This document shows positions 25,837 to 33,858 of a stretch of 64,000 bases of DNA, in pieces. Both the position numbers and the translations under genes were made by a program. Within the stretch, counting starts at the first letter, position 1. Each line of letters opens with the position of its first letter. The notes below the pieces were generated by a model. That model saw nothing but the letters and a program-made list of their open reading frames with translations. It did no database searches and was not told the origin of the DNA. The DNA comes from Lentzea sp. NEAU-D7 (GTDB lineage: Bacteria > Actinomycetota > Actinomycetes > Mycobacteriales > Pseudonocardiaceae), in the NCBI RefSeq assembly GCF_026242055.1, contig NZ_JAPJDL010000005.1, forward strand, positions 69,089 through 133,088, given 5' to 3'.

Positions 25837-26201
25837 CTAGCTGATAATGTGGTTACAACCCTTGCACCCGTTGCTCGCGAACCGCGGGTGGAATGCCACG
25901 AACCCGGCCCCGCTGCCGAGTCCCTGGTGGTCGCGGAAGTGCGCGCCGACGGCCGGGCGGACGTCGAGGTACGTCCGCCGCCGTCCCGGTTCGGCGTGTA
26001 CATCCTGCCGTTCATGTCCGGCACGAAGAACCTGCCGGAGCCGTCCGGAATTTCGCCGAGGTGGTTGATCCGGTTGTACCGCTTGAGCCTGCCGTCCCCG
26101 GCCTCCGGAGTGGTGGAGGACTGCGGCAGGCGGGTGACCTCCCACGATCGCACGCCGACGCCGGACGGCGCGGGCGACGAGAGCGGCTGACCGGACTCCA
26201 C
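25837..26201 (-). pseudogene. Frameshifted N-terminal copy of the sugar dehydrogenase
   Basis: Minus-strand translation from a GTG at 26201 gives RYNRINHLGEIPDGSGRFF and VPDMNGRMY, nearly the same as the intact neighbour (RYNRINYLGEVPDGSGRLF). Around 25975-25985 the match jumps to another frame and continues as RTYLDVRPAVGAHFRDHQG and GLGSGAGFVAFHPRF. The copy then ends with no remainder of the propeller. It starts 5 nt after the stop of the ABC ATPase gene, as if once part of that operon. It is a truncated, frameshifted paralogue, probably from duplication and deletion. Confidence 0.82.
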
Positions 26202-26205
26202 GCCC

Positions 26206-27015
26206 TCAGTCGTGCCCTGTCACGGCTCCCAGCAGGTCGCGGATGTGCGCGGCCGCCGAGGCGAACTCCGGACGGGCCATCGTCGTCGAGTAGTCCCGTT
26301 CGGCGGGCAGGCCGACCTCGATGACCTCCTGGACCACCGCGGGACGCCGCGTCAGCACGACCACCCGGTTCGCGAGGTACACCGACTCCGCGATCGAGTG
26401 CGTCACGAGCAGCACCGTCGTGCCGGTCTCCCGCCACACCCGGTGCAGCTCGACGTTCATTTGCTCGCGCGTCAACGCGTCCAGCGCGCCGAACGGCTCG
26501 TCCATCAGCAGCACGCGCGGCTGGTGCAGCAACGCACGGCACAACGCCACGCGCTGCTGCATGCCACCGGACAGCTCGTGCGGCAGGGCGCTCTCGAAAC
26601 CGGAAAGCCCTGTCATCTCGATGAGTTCGTCGGCTCTCCTGCCCGCCTCGGCCGAGTCCATCCCGCGCATCTCGGCCTGCAGCAGGATGTTCCTGCGCGC
26701 CGACCGCCACTCCAGCAGGGCCGCGCGCTGGAAGACGAACCCGATGTCGTGCCGCGGGCCGCGGACCTGCTCGCCGAGCAACGACACCGAGCCCGACGAG
26801 GGCGTCAGCAGGCCGGACACCAGCTTCAGCAACGTCGACTTGCCGCAGCCGGACGGCCCGACGATGGACACGAACTCGCCCGGCGCCACGTCGAGCGACA
26901 CCTGCTGGATCGCCGTCACCTCCGTGCGCTTCGACTGGAAGCGCACGGAGACGTCGCTGATCTCGACAGCGGAGGTGGTGGTTCCCGAAGTCACGCTCAT
27001 CCCTGCGGTGCTCAT
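26206..27015 (-). CDS. ABC transporter ATPase (SsuB/TauB/ThiZ type)
   Basis: The 269-aa protein has Walker A GPSGCGKSTL, Q-loop VFQRAALLEW, signature LSGGMQQR and Walker B VLLMDEPFGALD. These are features of the nitrate/sulfonate/HMP importer ATPases. It energises the permease encoded at 28016-28837. The ATG at 27015 overlaps the stop of the binding-protein gene (ATGA). A second in-frame ATG at 27000 is possible. The degenerate dehydrogenase copy follows directly. Confidence 0.93.
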   Translation of the reverse strand: MSTAGMSVTSGTTTSAVEISDVSVRFQSKRTEVTAIQQVSLDVAPGEFVSIVGPSGCGKSTLLKLVSGLLTPSSGSVSLLGEQVRGPRHDIGFVFQRAALLEWRSARRNILLQAEMRGMDSAEAGRRADELIEMTGLSGFESALPHELSGGMQQRVALCRALLHQPRVLLMDEPFGALDALTREQMNVELHRVWRETGTTVLLVTHSIAESVYLANRVVVLTRRPAVVQEVIEVGLPAERDYSTTMARPEFASAAAHIRDLLGAVTGHD

Positions 27016-28019
27016 CCCCTCGGGGCCACACTTTCTTCCCAGTAGGCCGACGGGTCGGCAGCCTCCTTGATGATGCCGGTCTTCTGGAAGGTGTCGATGG
27101 TCATCTTCCAGTCCTCGACGGTGTTGACGCCCGGCGCCTTGTCCTTCGTGGCATCGGTGTGCAGCAACGTCAACGTCGTCCTGAACTGTTCCAGCACGAC
27201 GGTCGGTGACGGCAGCTGCTCGGCTGCGCCCTTCATCGACTCGGCCGCGGCCTCCGGCGCCTTCTCGGCCGCCGCCCACGCCTCCTGCGTGGCCGTGACC
27301 ATCTTCTTCACCAGCTCGGGATCCTTCTGCAGCATCGACTTCGACGTCAGCAACCCGTTGCTGAAGTAGTTCAGCCCGAACTCCGAGAAGCGCAGGTACC
27401 CCACGTCCTTGCCGGACTTCTCCTTGATCGTCGGCCCCTGGTCGGACGCGAAGCCGAGCAGCACGTCCGTGCGGTTCGAGATGACCGCGGCCATCTTCCC
27501 CGCGGGGTCGATGTTCTGGATGGAGACGTCCGACTCCTGCATGCCGTTCTGCTTCAGGAAGGCCGGGAACGTCTTCGTCAGCGCGTCCCCCGCCGTGGTG
27601 GCGACGGACCTGCCCTTCAGGTCCTCGGGCTTCTTGATGTTCTTCTCGGTGAAGAACTGCACGGAGGCCGGGGTGGTCTGCAGGAACACGCCGATGCTCT
27701 TGGCCGGCACGCCCTGCTCGACCGCGGTGGCCAGCGCGGACGTGTCGGCCCAGCCGAAGTCGGTCTGGCCGGCGCCGGTGGCCGTGACCGTCTTGCCGGA
27801 GCCCTGGCCCGCCTGGATCTTCAGCTTGATGCCGTGCTTGTCGTAGATGCCCTGCTTGACCCCGTAGTAGAACGGCGCGTGCTCGCCGTACGGGTACCAG
27901 TTGAGGGTCAGCGTGACCTCCCTGGCCTCCCCGCCGGACCCGGACGTCGTACCGCCGCCCCCACCGCAGGCGGCGACCAGCAGCAGTGCGGGAAGTGCGC
28001 CTGCGAGCAGTTTCTTCAT
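27012..28019 (-). CDS. NMT1/THI5-like ABC substrate-binding lipoprotein
   Basis: The 335-aa protein has a lipobox LVAAC (Cys18) and begins its mature part with LTLNWYPYGEHAPFYYG, the N-terminal signature of NMT1/THI5-like proteins that bind thiamine-precursor pyrimidines, riboflavin or similar small ring compounds. It would capture the substrate outside and deliver it to the permease. No TPP riboswitch is visible upstream of the operon, and a LacI-type palindrome is present instead, so the usual thiamine-precursor assignment is doubtful. It overlaps both neighbours by 4 bp. Confidence 0.9.
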   Translation of the reverse strand: MKKLLAGALPALLLVAACGGGGGTTSGSGGEAREVTLTLNWYPYGEHAPFYYGVKQGIYDKHGIKLKIQAGQGSGKTVTATGAGQTDFGWADTSALATAVEQGVPAKSIGVFLQTTPASVQFFTEKNIKKPEDLKGRSVATTAGDALTKTFPAFLKQNGMQESDVSIQNIDPAGKMAAVISNRTDVLLGFASDQGPTIKEKSGKDVGYLRFSEFGLNYFSNGLLTSKSMLQKDPELVKKMVTATQEAWAAAEKAPEAAAESMKGAAEQLPSPTVVLEQFRTTLTLLHTDATKDKAPGVNTVEDWKMTIDTFQKTGIIKEAADPSAYWEESVAPRG

Positions 28020-28837
28020 GATCCGCCCTTCGCTAGGAGTGTTGTGACGGCGGCGCCGCGCCGGCTGGCGTGCCACGGCAGCACCAGCTTCTCGGCGAGG
28101 TCGAGCAGGAGGAAGAGCAGCACGCCCACCAGCGAGACGACGATCAGGCCCGCGAACAGCATCGGTGTGTCCATGTTGCCGTTGGCCTGCAGGATCACGT
28201 AGCCGAGGCCTTCGTTGGAGCCCACGAACTCGCCGACCACGGCACCGGTCACGGCGAGCGTGACAGCGACCTTCAGGCCCGCGAAGAGGTGCGGGAGGGC
28301 CGCCGGGAACCGGATCTTCACGAACGTCTTGACCGGACCGCCGCCCATCGTCGCGGCGAGCTCGAGCATCTCGGTGTCGACCGACTTGAGACCGGTGACC
28401 GTGGAGATGACCACGGGGAAGAACGCCATCAGCACGGCCACGATCACCTTGGGCTCGAAGCCGAAGCCGAGCCACACCACGAACAGCGGAGCGATCGCGA
28501 TCTTCGGGATGACCTGTGCGAACAGCAGGATCGGGTACGCGGTGCTCTCGATCGTCCTGGAGTAGACCATCGCGACGGCGACCAGGACGCCGAGGACGCC
28601 CGCGATGACGAAGCCGAGGACTGTCTCGTAGGTGGTCACCCAGGTGTGACCGGACAGGTACGACCACTTGTCGGCCAGCAGGCCGAAGGTCTTGGCCGGT
28701 GACGGCACGAGGTAGGCCTCGACCAGGCCGGTGACGGTGACGAGGTGCCAGATGGCGAGGCAGGCGGCGAGCAGCGCGGCCGGGCGCCACGCCCGCTCCA
28801 CGACGCCGCGCCAGCGATCCGCCCGAACCGTGTCCAC
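28016..28837 (-). CDS. ABC transporter permease (SsuC/TauC type)
   Basis: The 273-aa protein has six membrane segments and the EAA-like cytoplasmic loop LELAATMGGGPVKTFVKIRFP that contacts the ATPase. It is the first gene of the permease, binding protein, ATPase operon. The GTG at 28837 is preceded by AGGGGG at 6 nt. The LacI-type palindrome 28856-28869 lies 19 bp upstream and would cover the promoter or start. Confidence 0.9.
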   Translation of the reverse strand: MDTVRADRWRGVVERAWRPAALLAACLAIWHLVTVTGLVEAYLVPSPAKTFGLLADKWSYLSGHTWVTTYETVLGFVIAGVLGVLVAVAMVYSRTIESTAYPILLFAQVIPKIAIAPLFVVWLGFGFEPKVIVAVLMAFFPVVISTVTGLKSVDTEMLELAATMGGGPVKTFVKIRFPAALPHLFAGLKVAVTLAVTGAVVGEFVGSNEGLGYVILQANGNMDTPMLFAGLIVVSLVGVLLFLLLDLAEKLVLPWHASRRGAAVTTLLAKGGS

Positions 28838-28855
28838 GAAACCCCCTGAGGTCTC

Positions 28856-28869
28856 GGAAAGCGCTTTCC
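28856..28869. promoter_or_regulatory. LacI-family-type operator, copy 2
   Basis: GGAAAGCGCTTTCC matches the site at 25799-25812, and the shared core extends to 17 bp. It stands upstream of the leftward ABC operon. On the plus strand it is followed at once by TACGCT and then a strong ribosome-binding site, so it may control transcription in both directions. Confidence 0.75.
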
Positions 28870-28914
28870 AGGTACGCTATGTCCGGTCCACTGCACGGTC
28901 AAGGAGGAGGATCG

Positions 28915-29031
28915 ATGCAGCTGGACCTGACAGTTGATCACTTGGACGTCCACGCGGTCGAGGCGACCGCGGTCCCCGGTGGGACGTTCGAGACGCCTGA
29001 ATCGATTCTCGGCCATTGTCCGCGGTTCGGT
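28915..29031 (+). other. Possible truncated gene start with strong RBS
   Basis: AAGGAGGAGG ends 4 nt before an ATG at 28915, downstream of the palindrome and a TACGCT hexamer. The frame begins MQLDLTVDHLDVHAVEATAV and continues open, but beyond about 40 codons it is antisense to the dioxygenase gene. This may be the surviving 5' end of a divergent gene whose body was lost, or a short peptide reading on through. I recognise no family. Confidence 0.3.
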
Positions 29032-29718
29032 TCAGGAGCTGTAGGTGTTGCCGGCGTGGTCGCGGCCGCGGGCGAGGTAGATCCTGTGGTCACCGGTTTT
29101 CAGGAACCGGACCGTGGTCGGCATGTACCGCATGGTGTAGCCGCAGCGACGGGTGGTGCTGCGGTTCGGCGGGCTGCCGTGCACCAGCATGGCCGAGTGC
29201 ACGCTGCACGCCCCGCGTTCCAGTTCCACGTCGACGGCGCGGGACTCGTCCACCGCCGTCTCCTGGTTGAAGAACGAGTCCGCGGTGCCGGTGTGCTCGA
29301 CGGCCGCGAGGTGGCTGCCCGGGATCACCCGCAGGCACCCGTTCTCGACGGTCGACGGGTCGATCGCGAGCCACACGGTGATCGCGTCGCCCGCGGGCGA
29401 GATGGTGTCGCGCCAGAAGTGCGCGTCCTGGTGCCACGGCACGGGTTTGCCGTCGCCCGCGGGCTTGCAGATGAAGTGCGACGAGAACAGCGCGATGTCG
29501 GGGCCGATCAGCGACTCGACGAGGTCCAGCACGTCCGGGTCCAGCAGCCACTGGAACAGCGCGGGGTCGGTCAGGTGCGGCACGTCCATGTGCTCGGGGC
29601 GCCGCCCTTCGGGCAGGGCCGCCAGCTTGGCCTCGAAGTGCGCGGCCAGCGCCTCGAACTTCGCCGGTGCGAGCACGCTGGAGTGCGTCTCGTAGCCATC
29701 GGTCTGGAACATGGTCAC
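29032..29718 (-). CDS. PhyH-family Fe(II)/2-oxoglutarate dioxygenase
   Basis: The 228-aa protein belongs to the phytanoyl-CoA/ectoine hydroxylase-like family. Metal ligands are visible: His96 and Asp98 in WHQDAHFW and His180 in LVHGSPPN, with Arg190/191 placed to bind 2-oxoglutarate. It would hydroxylate an unknown small substrate in the cytoplasm. Its GTG overlaps the stop of the sugar-type ABC ATPase gene (GTGA), so it is the last gene of that importer operon. That suggests it acts on the imported compound, which is an inference. Confidence 0.87.
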   Translation of the reverse strand: MTMFQTDGYETHSSVLAPAKFEALAAHFEAKLAALPEGRRPEHMDVPHLTDPALFQWLLDPDVLDLVESLIGPDIALFSSHFICKPAGDGKPVPWHQDAHFWRDTISPAGDAITVWLAIDPSTVENGCLRVIPGSHLAAVEHTGTADSFFNQETAVDESRAVDVELERGACSVHSAMLVHGSPPNRSTTRRCGYTMRYMPTTVRFLKTGDHRIYLARGRDHAGNTYSS

Positions 29719-30698
29719 CTCACGAGTAGGCCGGTCTCCCTGTCGTAACGCAGAACGCGTGCGGGCGGCGCGTCCACGGTCACCGTCGCACCGATCTCCG
29801 GCTCGTCGTCCTCGGGCACGACGTAGCCGATCTGGTCCTCGCCGCAGTCGAGCGTCACCAGCGACGTCACGCCGAGGTTCTCCACAATGGACACCTCGCC
29901 GGTGAACAGGCCGCCCGCGGCGGGTGAGAGGTACTCGGGCCGCACGCCGATGATCTCCGAGCCGCGGGGCACGAGATTCATGGGCGTCGAGCCGATGAAG
30001 TTGGCGACGAACGTGTCCGCGGGCCGTTGGAACACCTCGCGCGGTGTGCCGAGCTGCCGGATCCGGCCGTCGTCCATCACCGCGATCCGGTCGGCCAGCG
30101 CCAGCGCCTCGGCCTGGTCGTGCGTCACGAACACCGTCGTCAGCGCCAGCTCGCGCTGCAGCTTCTTGAGGAACGTCCGCGCCTCCAGCCTCAGCCGGGC
30201 GTCCAGGTTGGACAGGGGTTCGTCGAGCAGCAGCACCTCGGCCGACGCCGCGACCGCGCGGGCGAGCGCCGCCCGTTGCTGCTGACCGCCGGAGAGCTGG
30301 CCGGGCCGCCGGTCCAGCAGGTCGCCCAGGCTCAGTCCTCCGGCGGTGCGCACGGCCGTCTCCCGCTGCACGGACTTGGCGGCGCCGCGCACCCGCAGCG
30401 GATAGGCGATGTTCTCCGACACCGTCATGTGCGGGAACAGGGCGTAGTCCTGGAACACCATCGCCACCCGGCGCTCACCGGGCTGCAGCCGCGTGACGTC
30501 GCGGTCGCCGATCGCCACGGTTCCGTCCGTGGCGCCTTCGAGGCCCGCGATGGTGCGCAGCAGCGTGGTCTTGCCGCAGCCGGACGGGCCGAGCAGGGCG
30601 AACAGCTCGCCGTCGGTGATCTTCAGGTCCAGCGCGTCCACCGCCCGCACCCCGTTGGGGTACACCGTGGACAGACCCTCGGCAGTGATAGCCGCCAT
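29715..30698 (-). CDS. Carbohydrate/polyamine-type ABC ATPase
   Basis: The 327-aa protein has Walker A GPSGCGKTTL, Q-loop VFQDYALFPH, signature LSGGQQQR, Walker B LLLDEPLSNLD and switch VTHDQAEA. A C-terminal TOBE-like domain (about 240-327) is typical of MalK/UgpC/PotA ATPases. It powers the MalFG-type permeases encoded upstream. Its ATG overlaps the preceding stop codon by one base (TGATG). Confidence 0.93.
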   Translation of the reverse strand: MAAITAEGLSTVYPNGVRAVDALDLKITDGELFALLGPSGCGKTTLLRTIAGLEGATDGTVAIGDRDVTRLQPGERRVAMVFQDYALFPHMTVSENIAYPLRVRGAAKSVQRETAVRTAGGLSLGDLLDRRPGQLSGGQQQRAALARAVAASAEVLLLDEPLSNLDARLRLEARTFLKKLQRELALTTVFVTHDQAEALALADRIAVMDDGRIRQLGTPREVFQRPADTFVANFIGSTPMNLVPRGSEIIGVRPEYLSPAAGGLFTGEVSIVENLGVTSLVTLDCGEDQIGYVVPEDDEPEIGATVTVDAPPARVLRYDRETGLLVR

Positions 30699-31519
30699 CA
30701 GCTCTTGATGCCTCCGTGGAATCGGAACCCGTACCGCTTGCTCACGAACACGTACAGCACGACCACCGGGATCGAGTACAGCAGCGAGAACACCGGGATC
30801 ACCGTCAGGTTGGCGCTGCCGCCCTCGTCGTAAAGGGTGCGCAACAGCACGGCCGCCGGCTGCCGGCCGACGTCGCGCAGCAGCAGGAACGGCAGCAGGA
30901 AGTTGCCCCAGGCGTTGACGAACGCCCACACGAAGATCGTGGCGACACCGGGCCGCGCGACCGGCAGCACGACGTGGGCGAGCACCTGCGGGGGTGAGGC
31001 GCCGAACACCCGCGCCGACTCCTCGTACGACCTCGGCACGGCGTCCACGAAGTCCTTGAGGATGAAGATGGCCGCGGGCAGCATGCCGCCCGCGATCACC
31101 AGCGCCGTGCCGAACTGCGAGTCGATCAGGCCGAGCTGCAGCATCATCACGAAGATCGGCACCATCGCGGCCGTACCCGTGACGACGCTCGACAACAGCA
31201 GGAGCAGGTACAGCAGCAGGTCACGGCCGGGAATCCGCACGCGCGACAACGCGTAGGCCGCCAGCGCCGCGAGCACCGTCGTCACCACGGTCGCGATCGC
31301 GCACAGCACCAGCGAGTTCACCAGCGACGTCAGCGCGTACGGGTGGTCGAAGGTCGCCACGACGTTGCGCCACGTCCAGTCCGGCCAGCGCAACCCCAGT
31401 CCGGGCTTCGAGTCGAACGGCGCCGAGGCCAGCCACAGCATCGGCACCGCGAAGAACGCGAGCACCACCGCGATCAGCACGTAGAAGCCGATCCGCCGGA
31501 CGATCCACAGAGGACTCAC
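30698..31519 (-). CDS. MalG-type ABC permease
   Basis: The 273-aa protein has six membrane segments and the EAA loop YEESARVFGASPPQVLAHVV. It pairs with the MalF-type permease encoded just upstream. The GTG at 31519 overlaps the upstream stop (GTGA). The longer open frame is antisense or shadow sequence of the upstream gene. Confidence 0.9.
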   Translation of the reverse strand: MSPLWIVRRIGFYVLIAVVLAFFAVPMLWLASAPFDSKPGLGLRWPDWTWRNVVATFDHPYALTSLVNSLVLCAIATVVTTVLAALAAYALSRVRIPGRDLLLYLLLLLSSVVTGTAAMVPIFVMMLQLGLIDSQFGTALVIAGGMLPAAIFILKDFVDAVPRSYEESARVFGASPPQVLAHVVLPVARPGVATIFVWAFVNAWGNFLLPFLLLRDVGRQPAAVLLRTLYDEGGSANLTVIPVFSLLYSIPVVVLYVFVSKRYGFRFHGGIKS

Positions 31520-32382
31520 GCCCGCCTCCGCAGCAGTCGCAGGTACACCAGGGCGATCACCAGGTTGCCCACGAGCAGCAGCATCGACATCGCGGACGCG
31601 TACCCGAGCCGCCCTCCTTCCAGCGCCTGCCGGTAGATCAGCACCGGCAGCACCTCGGACTGGTGGTTCGGGCCACCGGACGTCAGCAGGAACGGCGTGA
31701 AGTCGTTGGCCGTCCACAGGCTGATCAGCAGCGTGTTCGTCAGCACGTGCCCGCGGATGTGCGGGAACACCACGTCCCGCACGGTCTGCCAGCCCGACGC
31801 TCCCGCCAGCCGCGCCGTCTCCAGCTGCGAGGGCGGCACCGCGGCCAGCGCCGAGGTGTAGAGCAGCATCGAGAACGCCGTGCCGCGCCAGACGTTGAAG
31901 ATGACCAGGCTGGTCATCGGGTACTGCACCAGCCACGACGTCTCCGGCTGCCCGAGCAGCAGCCCCAGGGTGCCCGTGTCGCGGCTCAGCACGGCGAACC
32001 ACAGGAACGCGACGACCGTGCTGGGCAGGATCCAGCAGAGCAGCACCAGGCCCTCGGTCGTGCGCCGCAGCCACGGGCTGACCGAGCGCAGCAGCCACGC
32101 CAGCACGAAGCCGAGCACGTTCTGCCCGATGACGGCCGAGAACAGCACGAACAACGCCGTCAGCCACAGCGAGTTGGTGAACAGCGGGTCGCGGACGGCC
32201 TCCGCCAGGTTGTCGAGGCCGACCACCTGGGGGTTCGCCGCCGCGGGCCCGGTGAGCTGGTAGTTCGTGATGCCGATGTAGAGCGTCCACAGCGCTGGGA
32301 AGACCAGGAAGACCCCGATCAGCAGCAGCGCCGGCGCGACGAACCCGGCCGCGCGCCGGACGCCCAGGCCGGAGCTATCCAA
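31516..32382 (-). CDS. MalF-type ABC permease
   Basis: The 288-aa protein has six membrane segments and the EAA loop LETARLAGASGWQTVRDVVF, and ends in a basic tail LRLLRRRA. It forms the membrane channel with the MalG-type subunit. The TTG start at 32382 overlaps the stop of the binding-protein gene by 8 bp, giving tight coupling. Confidence 0.9.
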   Translation of the reverse strand: MDSSGLGVRRAAGFVAPALLLIGVFLVFPALWTLYIGITNYQLTGPAAANPQVVGLDNLAEAVRDPLFTNSLWLTALFVLFSAVIGQNVLGFVLAWLLRSVSPWLRRTTEGLVLLCWILPSTVVAFLWFAVLSRDTGTLGLLLGQPETSWLVQYPMTSLVIFNVWRGTAFSMLLYTSALAAVPPSQLETARLAGASGWQTVRDVVFPHIRGHVLTNTLLISLWTANDFTPFLLTSGGPNHQSEVLPVLIYRQALEGGRLGYASAMSMLLLVGNLVIALVYLRLLRRRA

Positions 32383-33754
32383 CGTTCTGCTCGCCGACCG
32401 CCTTCACCAACGCCTCTCTGTAGGACCGGGCGACGTCGTCGGGACTCCTGCCGGACACCACGTCCGCGGTCGCTTGCTGCAGGGCGGCCGACACCTTGGG
32501 GTAGTCGGCGAGGCCCGGCCGGTACCGGGTGATCGGCAGGACCTTCTCGGCGACGAACGACAGCATCGGGTCGCCGCCGAGCACCTGGTCGTTGACGTCC
32601 TGCCGCTGCGTGAGCTGCGCGGTGCCCGCGAGCGACTCCTTGACGGCCTCCGCGGAGTTGAGGAACTGCATGAACTCCCAGGCCTGCCGGGGGTACTGCG
32701 TGTTCGGGTTGATCACGCGCACGCCACCTCCGGACATGCTCACGAAGTCCTGCCCGCCGACGCCCGATCCCGGTGACCTGGCCGGGACCAGCGCCCAGCC
32801 GACGGCGGCGTCGCGGTCCGCCATCCTGGCCACGCCGTTGGCCGGCTCCAAGACGGACCGCCAGAAGTAGTCGCTCTCCAGCAGGATGCCGATCTTGTTC
32901 TCGCTGAACAGCGTGAACGAGCGCTGGCGGCCGTTGGTCTCCTGTTGCAGCACGGGATCGCCGAGCCCGCCGCCGTAGATCTTCCGGTAGAGCCCGAGCA
33001 CGTCCTTGAGCTGCGCGGAATCCCCTTGCCACTTCCCGTTCTCGTAGACGGGCCTGCCGGTGCCCGCGAGCGCGGGCAGCACGCCCTGCATGGTCGTGGC
33101 CTCCCCCATCGCGCTGCCGGCGTTGAGCTGGATCGGCGTCACGCCCTGGAGGCCCTTGAGCTTCTCCCCCGCGTCGAGCACGTCCTGCCACGACCTCGGT
33201 TGCCAGTCCGCCGGCAACCCGGCCCGGGCGAACAGCTTCTTGTTGAAGAACAGCACGCGCCCGTCCGTGCCCATCGGCACGCCGTACCGCTTGCCGTCGA
33301 ACTCGCCGAGCCCCTGCACGGCCTTCGGGATCTGGTTCCAGCCGTCCCAGCCGGTGTCGCCGACGACCTCGTCGAGGGGCTTGATCTGCCCGGCCTGCGC
33401 GAACTCGCCGAGCCAGATGCCGTCGATCTCGATGATGTCCCCGCCACCACCGGTCTTCAGGTCGAGCGCCACCTTGGTCTTGTAGTCCTCGTCGCCGGTG
33501 CCGTTCTGCTCGAACCTGATCGTCGCCGTGACGCCCTTGGCCTTCTGCAGCTCGGTGAACCTGGGGATCACCCAGTTCTGGATCCAGCCGGCCCCGCGCG
33601 CGTTCTTCCCGCCCACCGCCGCGTTGGCGACGATCGTCAGTGTGATCTCCTCGGCGTCGGCGTTGCGCGCCCGATCACCGTTCCGCGTCTGCCCCAGACA
33701 CCCCGCCAGCAGCCCGCACACCACCAGCAGCCCGAACACCTTTGTTCGCCCCAT
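32375..33754 (-). CDS. Extracellular solute-binding lipoprotein (family 1)
   Basis: The 459-aa product has a 19-residue lipoprotein signal ending LLAGC. The body resembles carbohydrate-binding family 1 proteins: DLKTGGGGDIIEIDGIWLGEFAQ, then YGVPMGTDGRVLFFNKKLF. It captures the substrate, probably a sugar or sugar-like compound, for the MalFG-type permeases. ATG 33754 gives a normal-length signal; an upstream GTG at 33787 would make an unusually long one. It is the first gene of the operon, divergent from the SARP regulator. Confidence 0.9.
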   Translation of the reverse strand: MGRTKVFGLLVVCGLLAGCLGQTRNGDRARNADAEEITLTIVANAAVGGKNARGAGWIQNWVIPRFTELQKAKGVTATIRFEQNGTGDEDYKTKVALDLKTGGGGDIIEIDGIWLGEFAQAGQIKPLDEVVGDTGWDGWNQIPKAVQGLGEFDGKRYGVPMGTDGRVLFFNKKLFARAGLPADWQPRSWQDVLDAGEKLKGLQGVTPIQLNAGSAMGEATTMQGVLPALAGTGRPVYENGKWQGDSAQLKDVLGLYRKIYGGGLGDPVLQQETNGRQRSFTLFSENKIGILLESDYFWRSVLEPANGVARMADRDAAVGWALVPARSPGSGVGGQDFVSMSGGGVRVINPNTQYPRQAWEFMQFLNSAEAVKESLAGTAQLTQRQDVNDQVLGGDPMLSFVAEKVLPITRYRPGLADYPKVSAALQQATADVVSGRSPDDVARSYREALVKAVGEQNVG

Positions 33755-33844
33755 CGGTCCAACATGGCACTGGATCACGACCGCCACAAGCGCTGTTCGA
33801 GCGGCCGCGTCGCGAAGGCGTCCGCCCGGTGCGGTGATCGGCGG

Positions 33845-33850
33845 TAGGGT
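33845..33850 (+). promoter_or_regulatory. -10 hexamer of leaderless SARP regulator gene
   Basis: TAGGGT lies 8 nt before the ATG at 33859 and no ribosome-binding site is evident. Confidence 0.4.
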
Positions 33851-33858
33851 CCGGACCG

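Noticed and set aside
28838-28914. Search for a TPP riboswitch before the NMT1-type ABC operon
   Set aside because: The leader is only about 20-70 nt and contains none of the conserved TPP-riboswitch phrases; a LacI-type palindrome occupies the site.
33785-33796. A third LacI-type operator (ACAAGCGCTGTT) before the sugar ABC operon
   Set aside because: It shares only the AGCGCT core and is not symmetrical over the full length, so it cannot be grouped with the two perfect copies.
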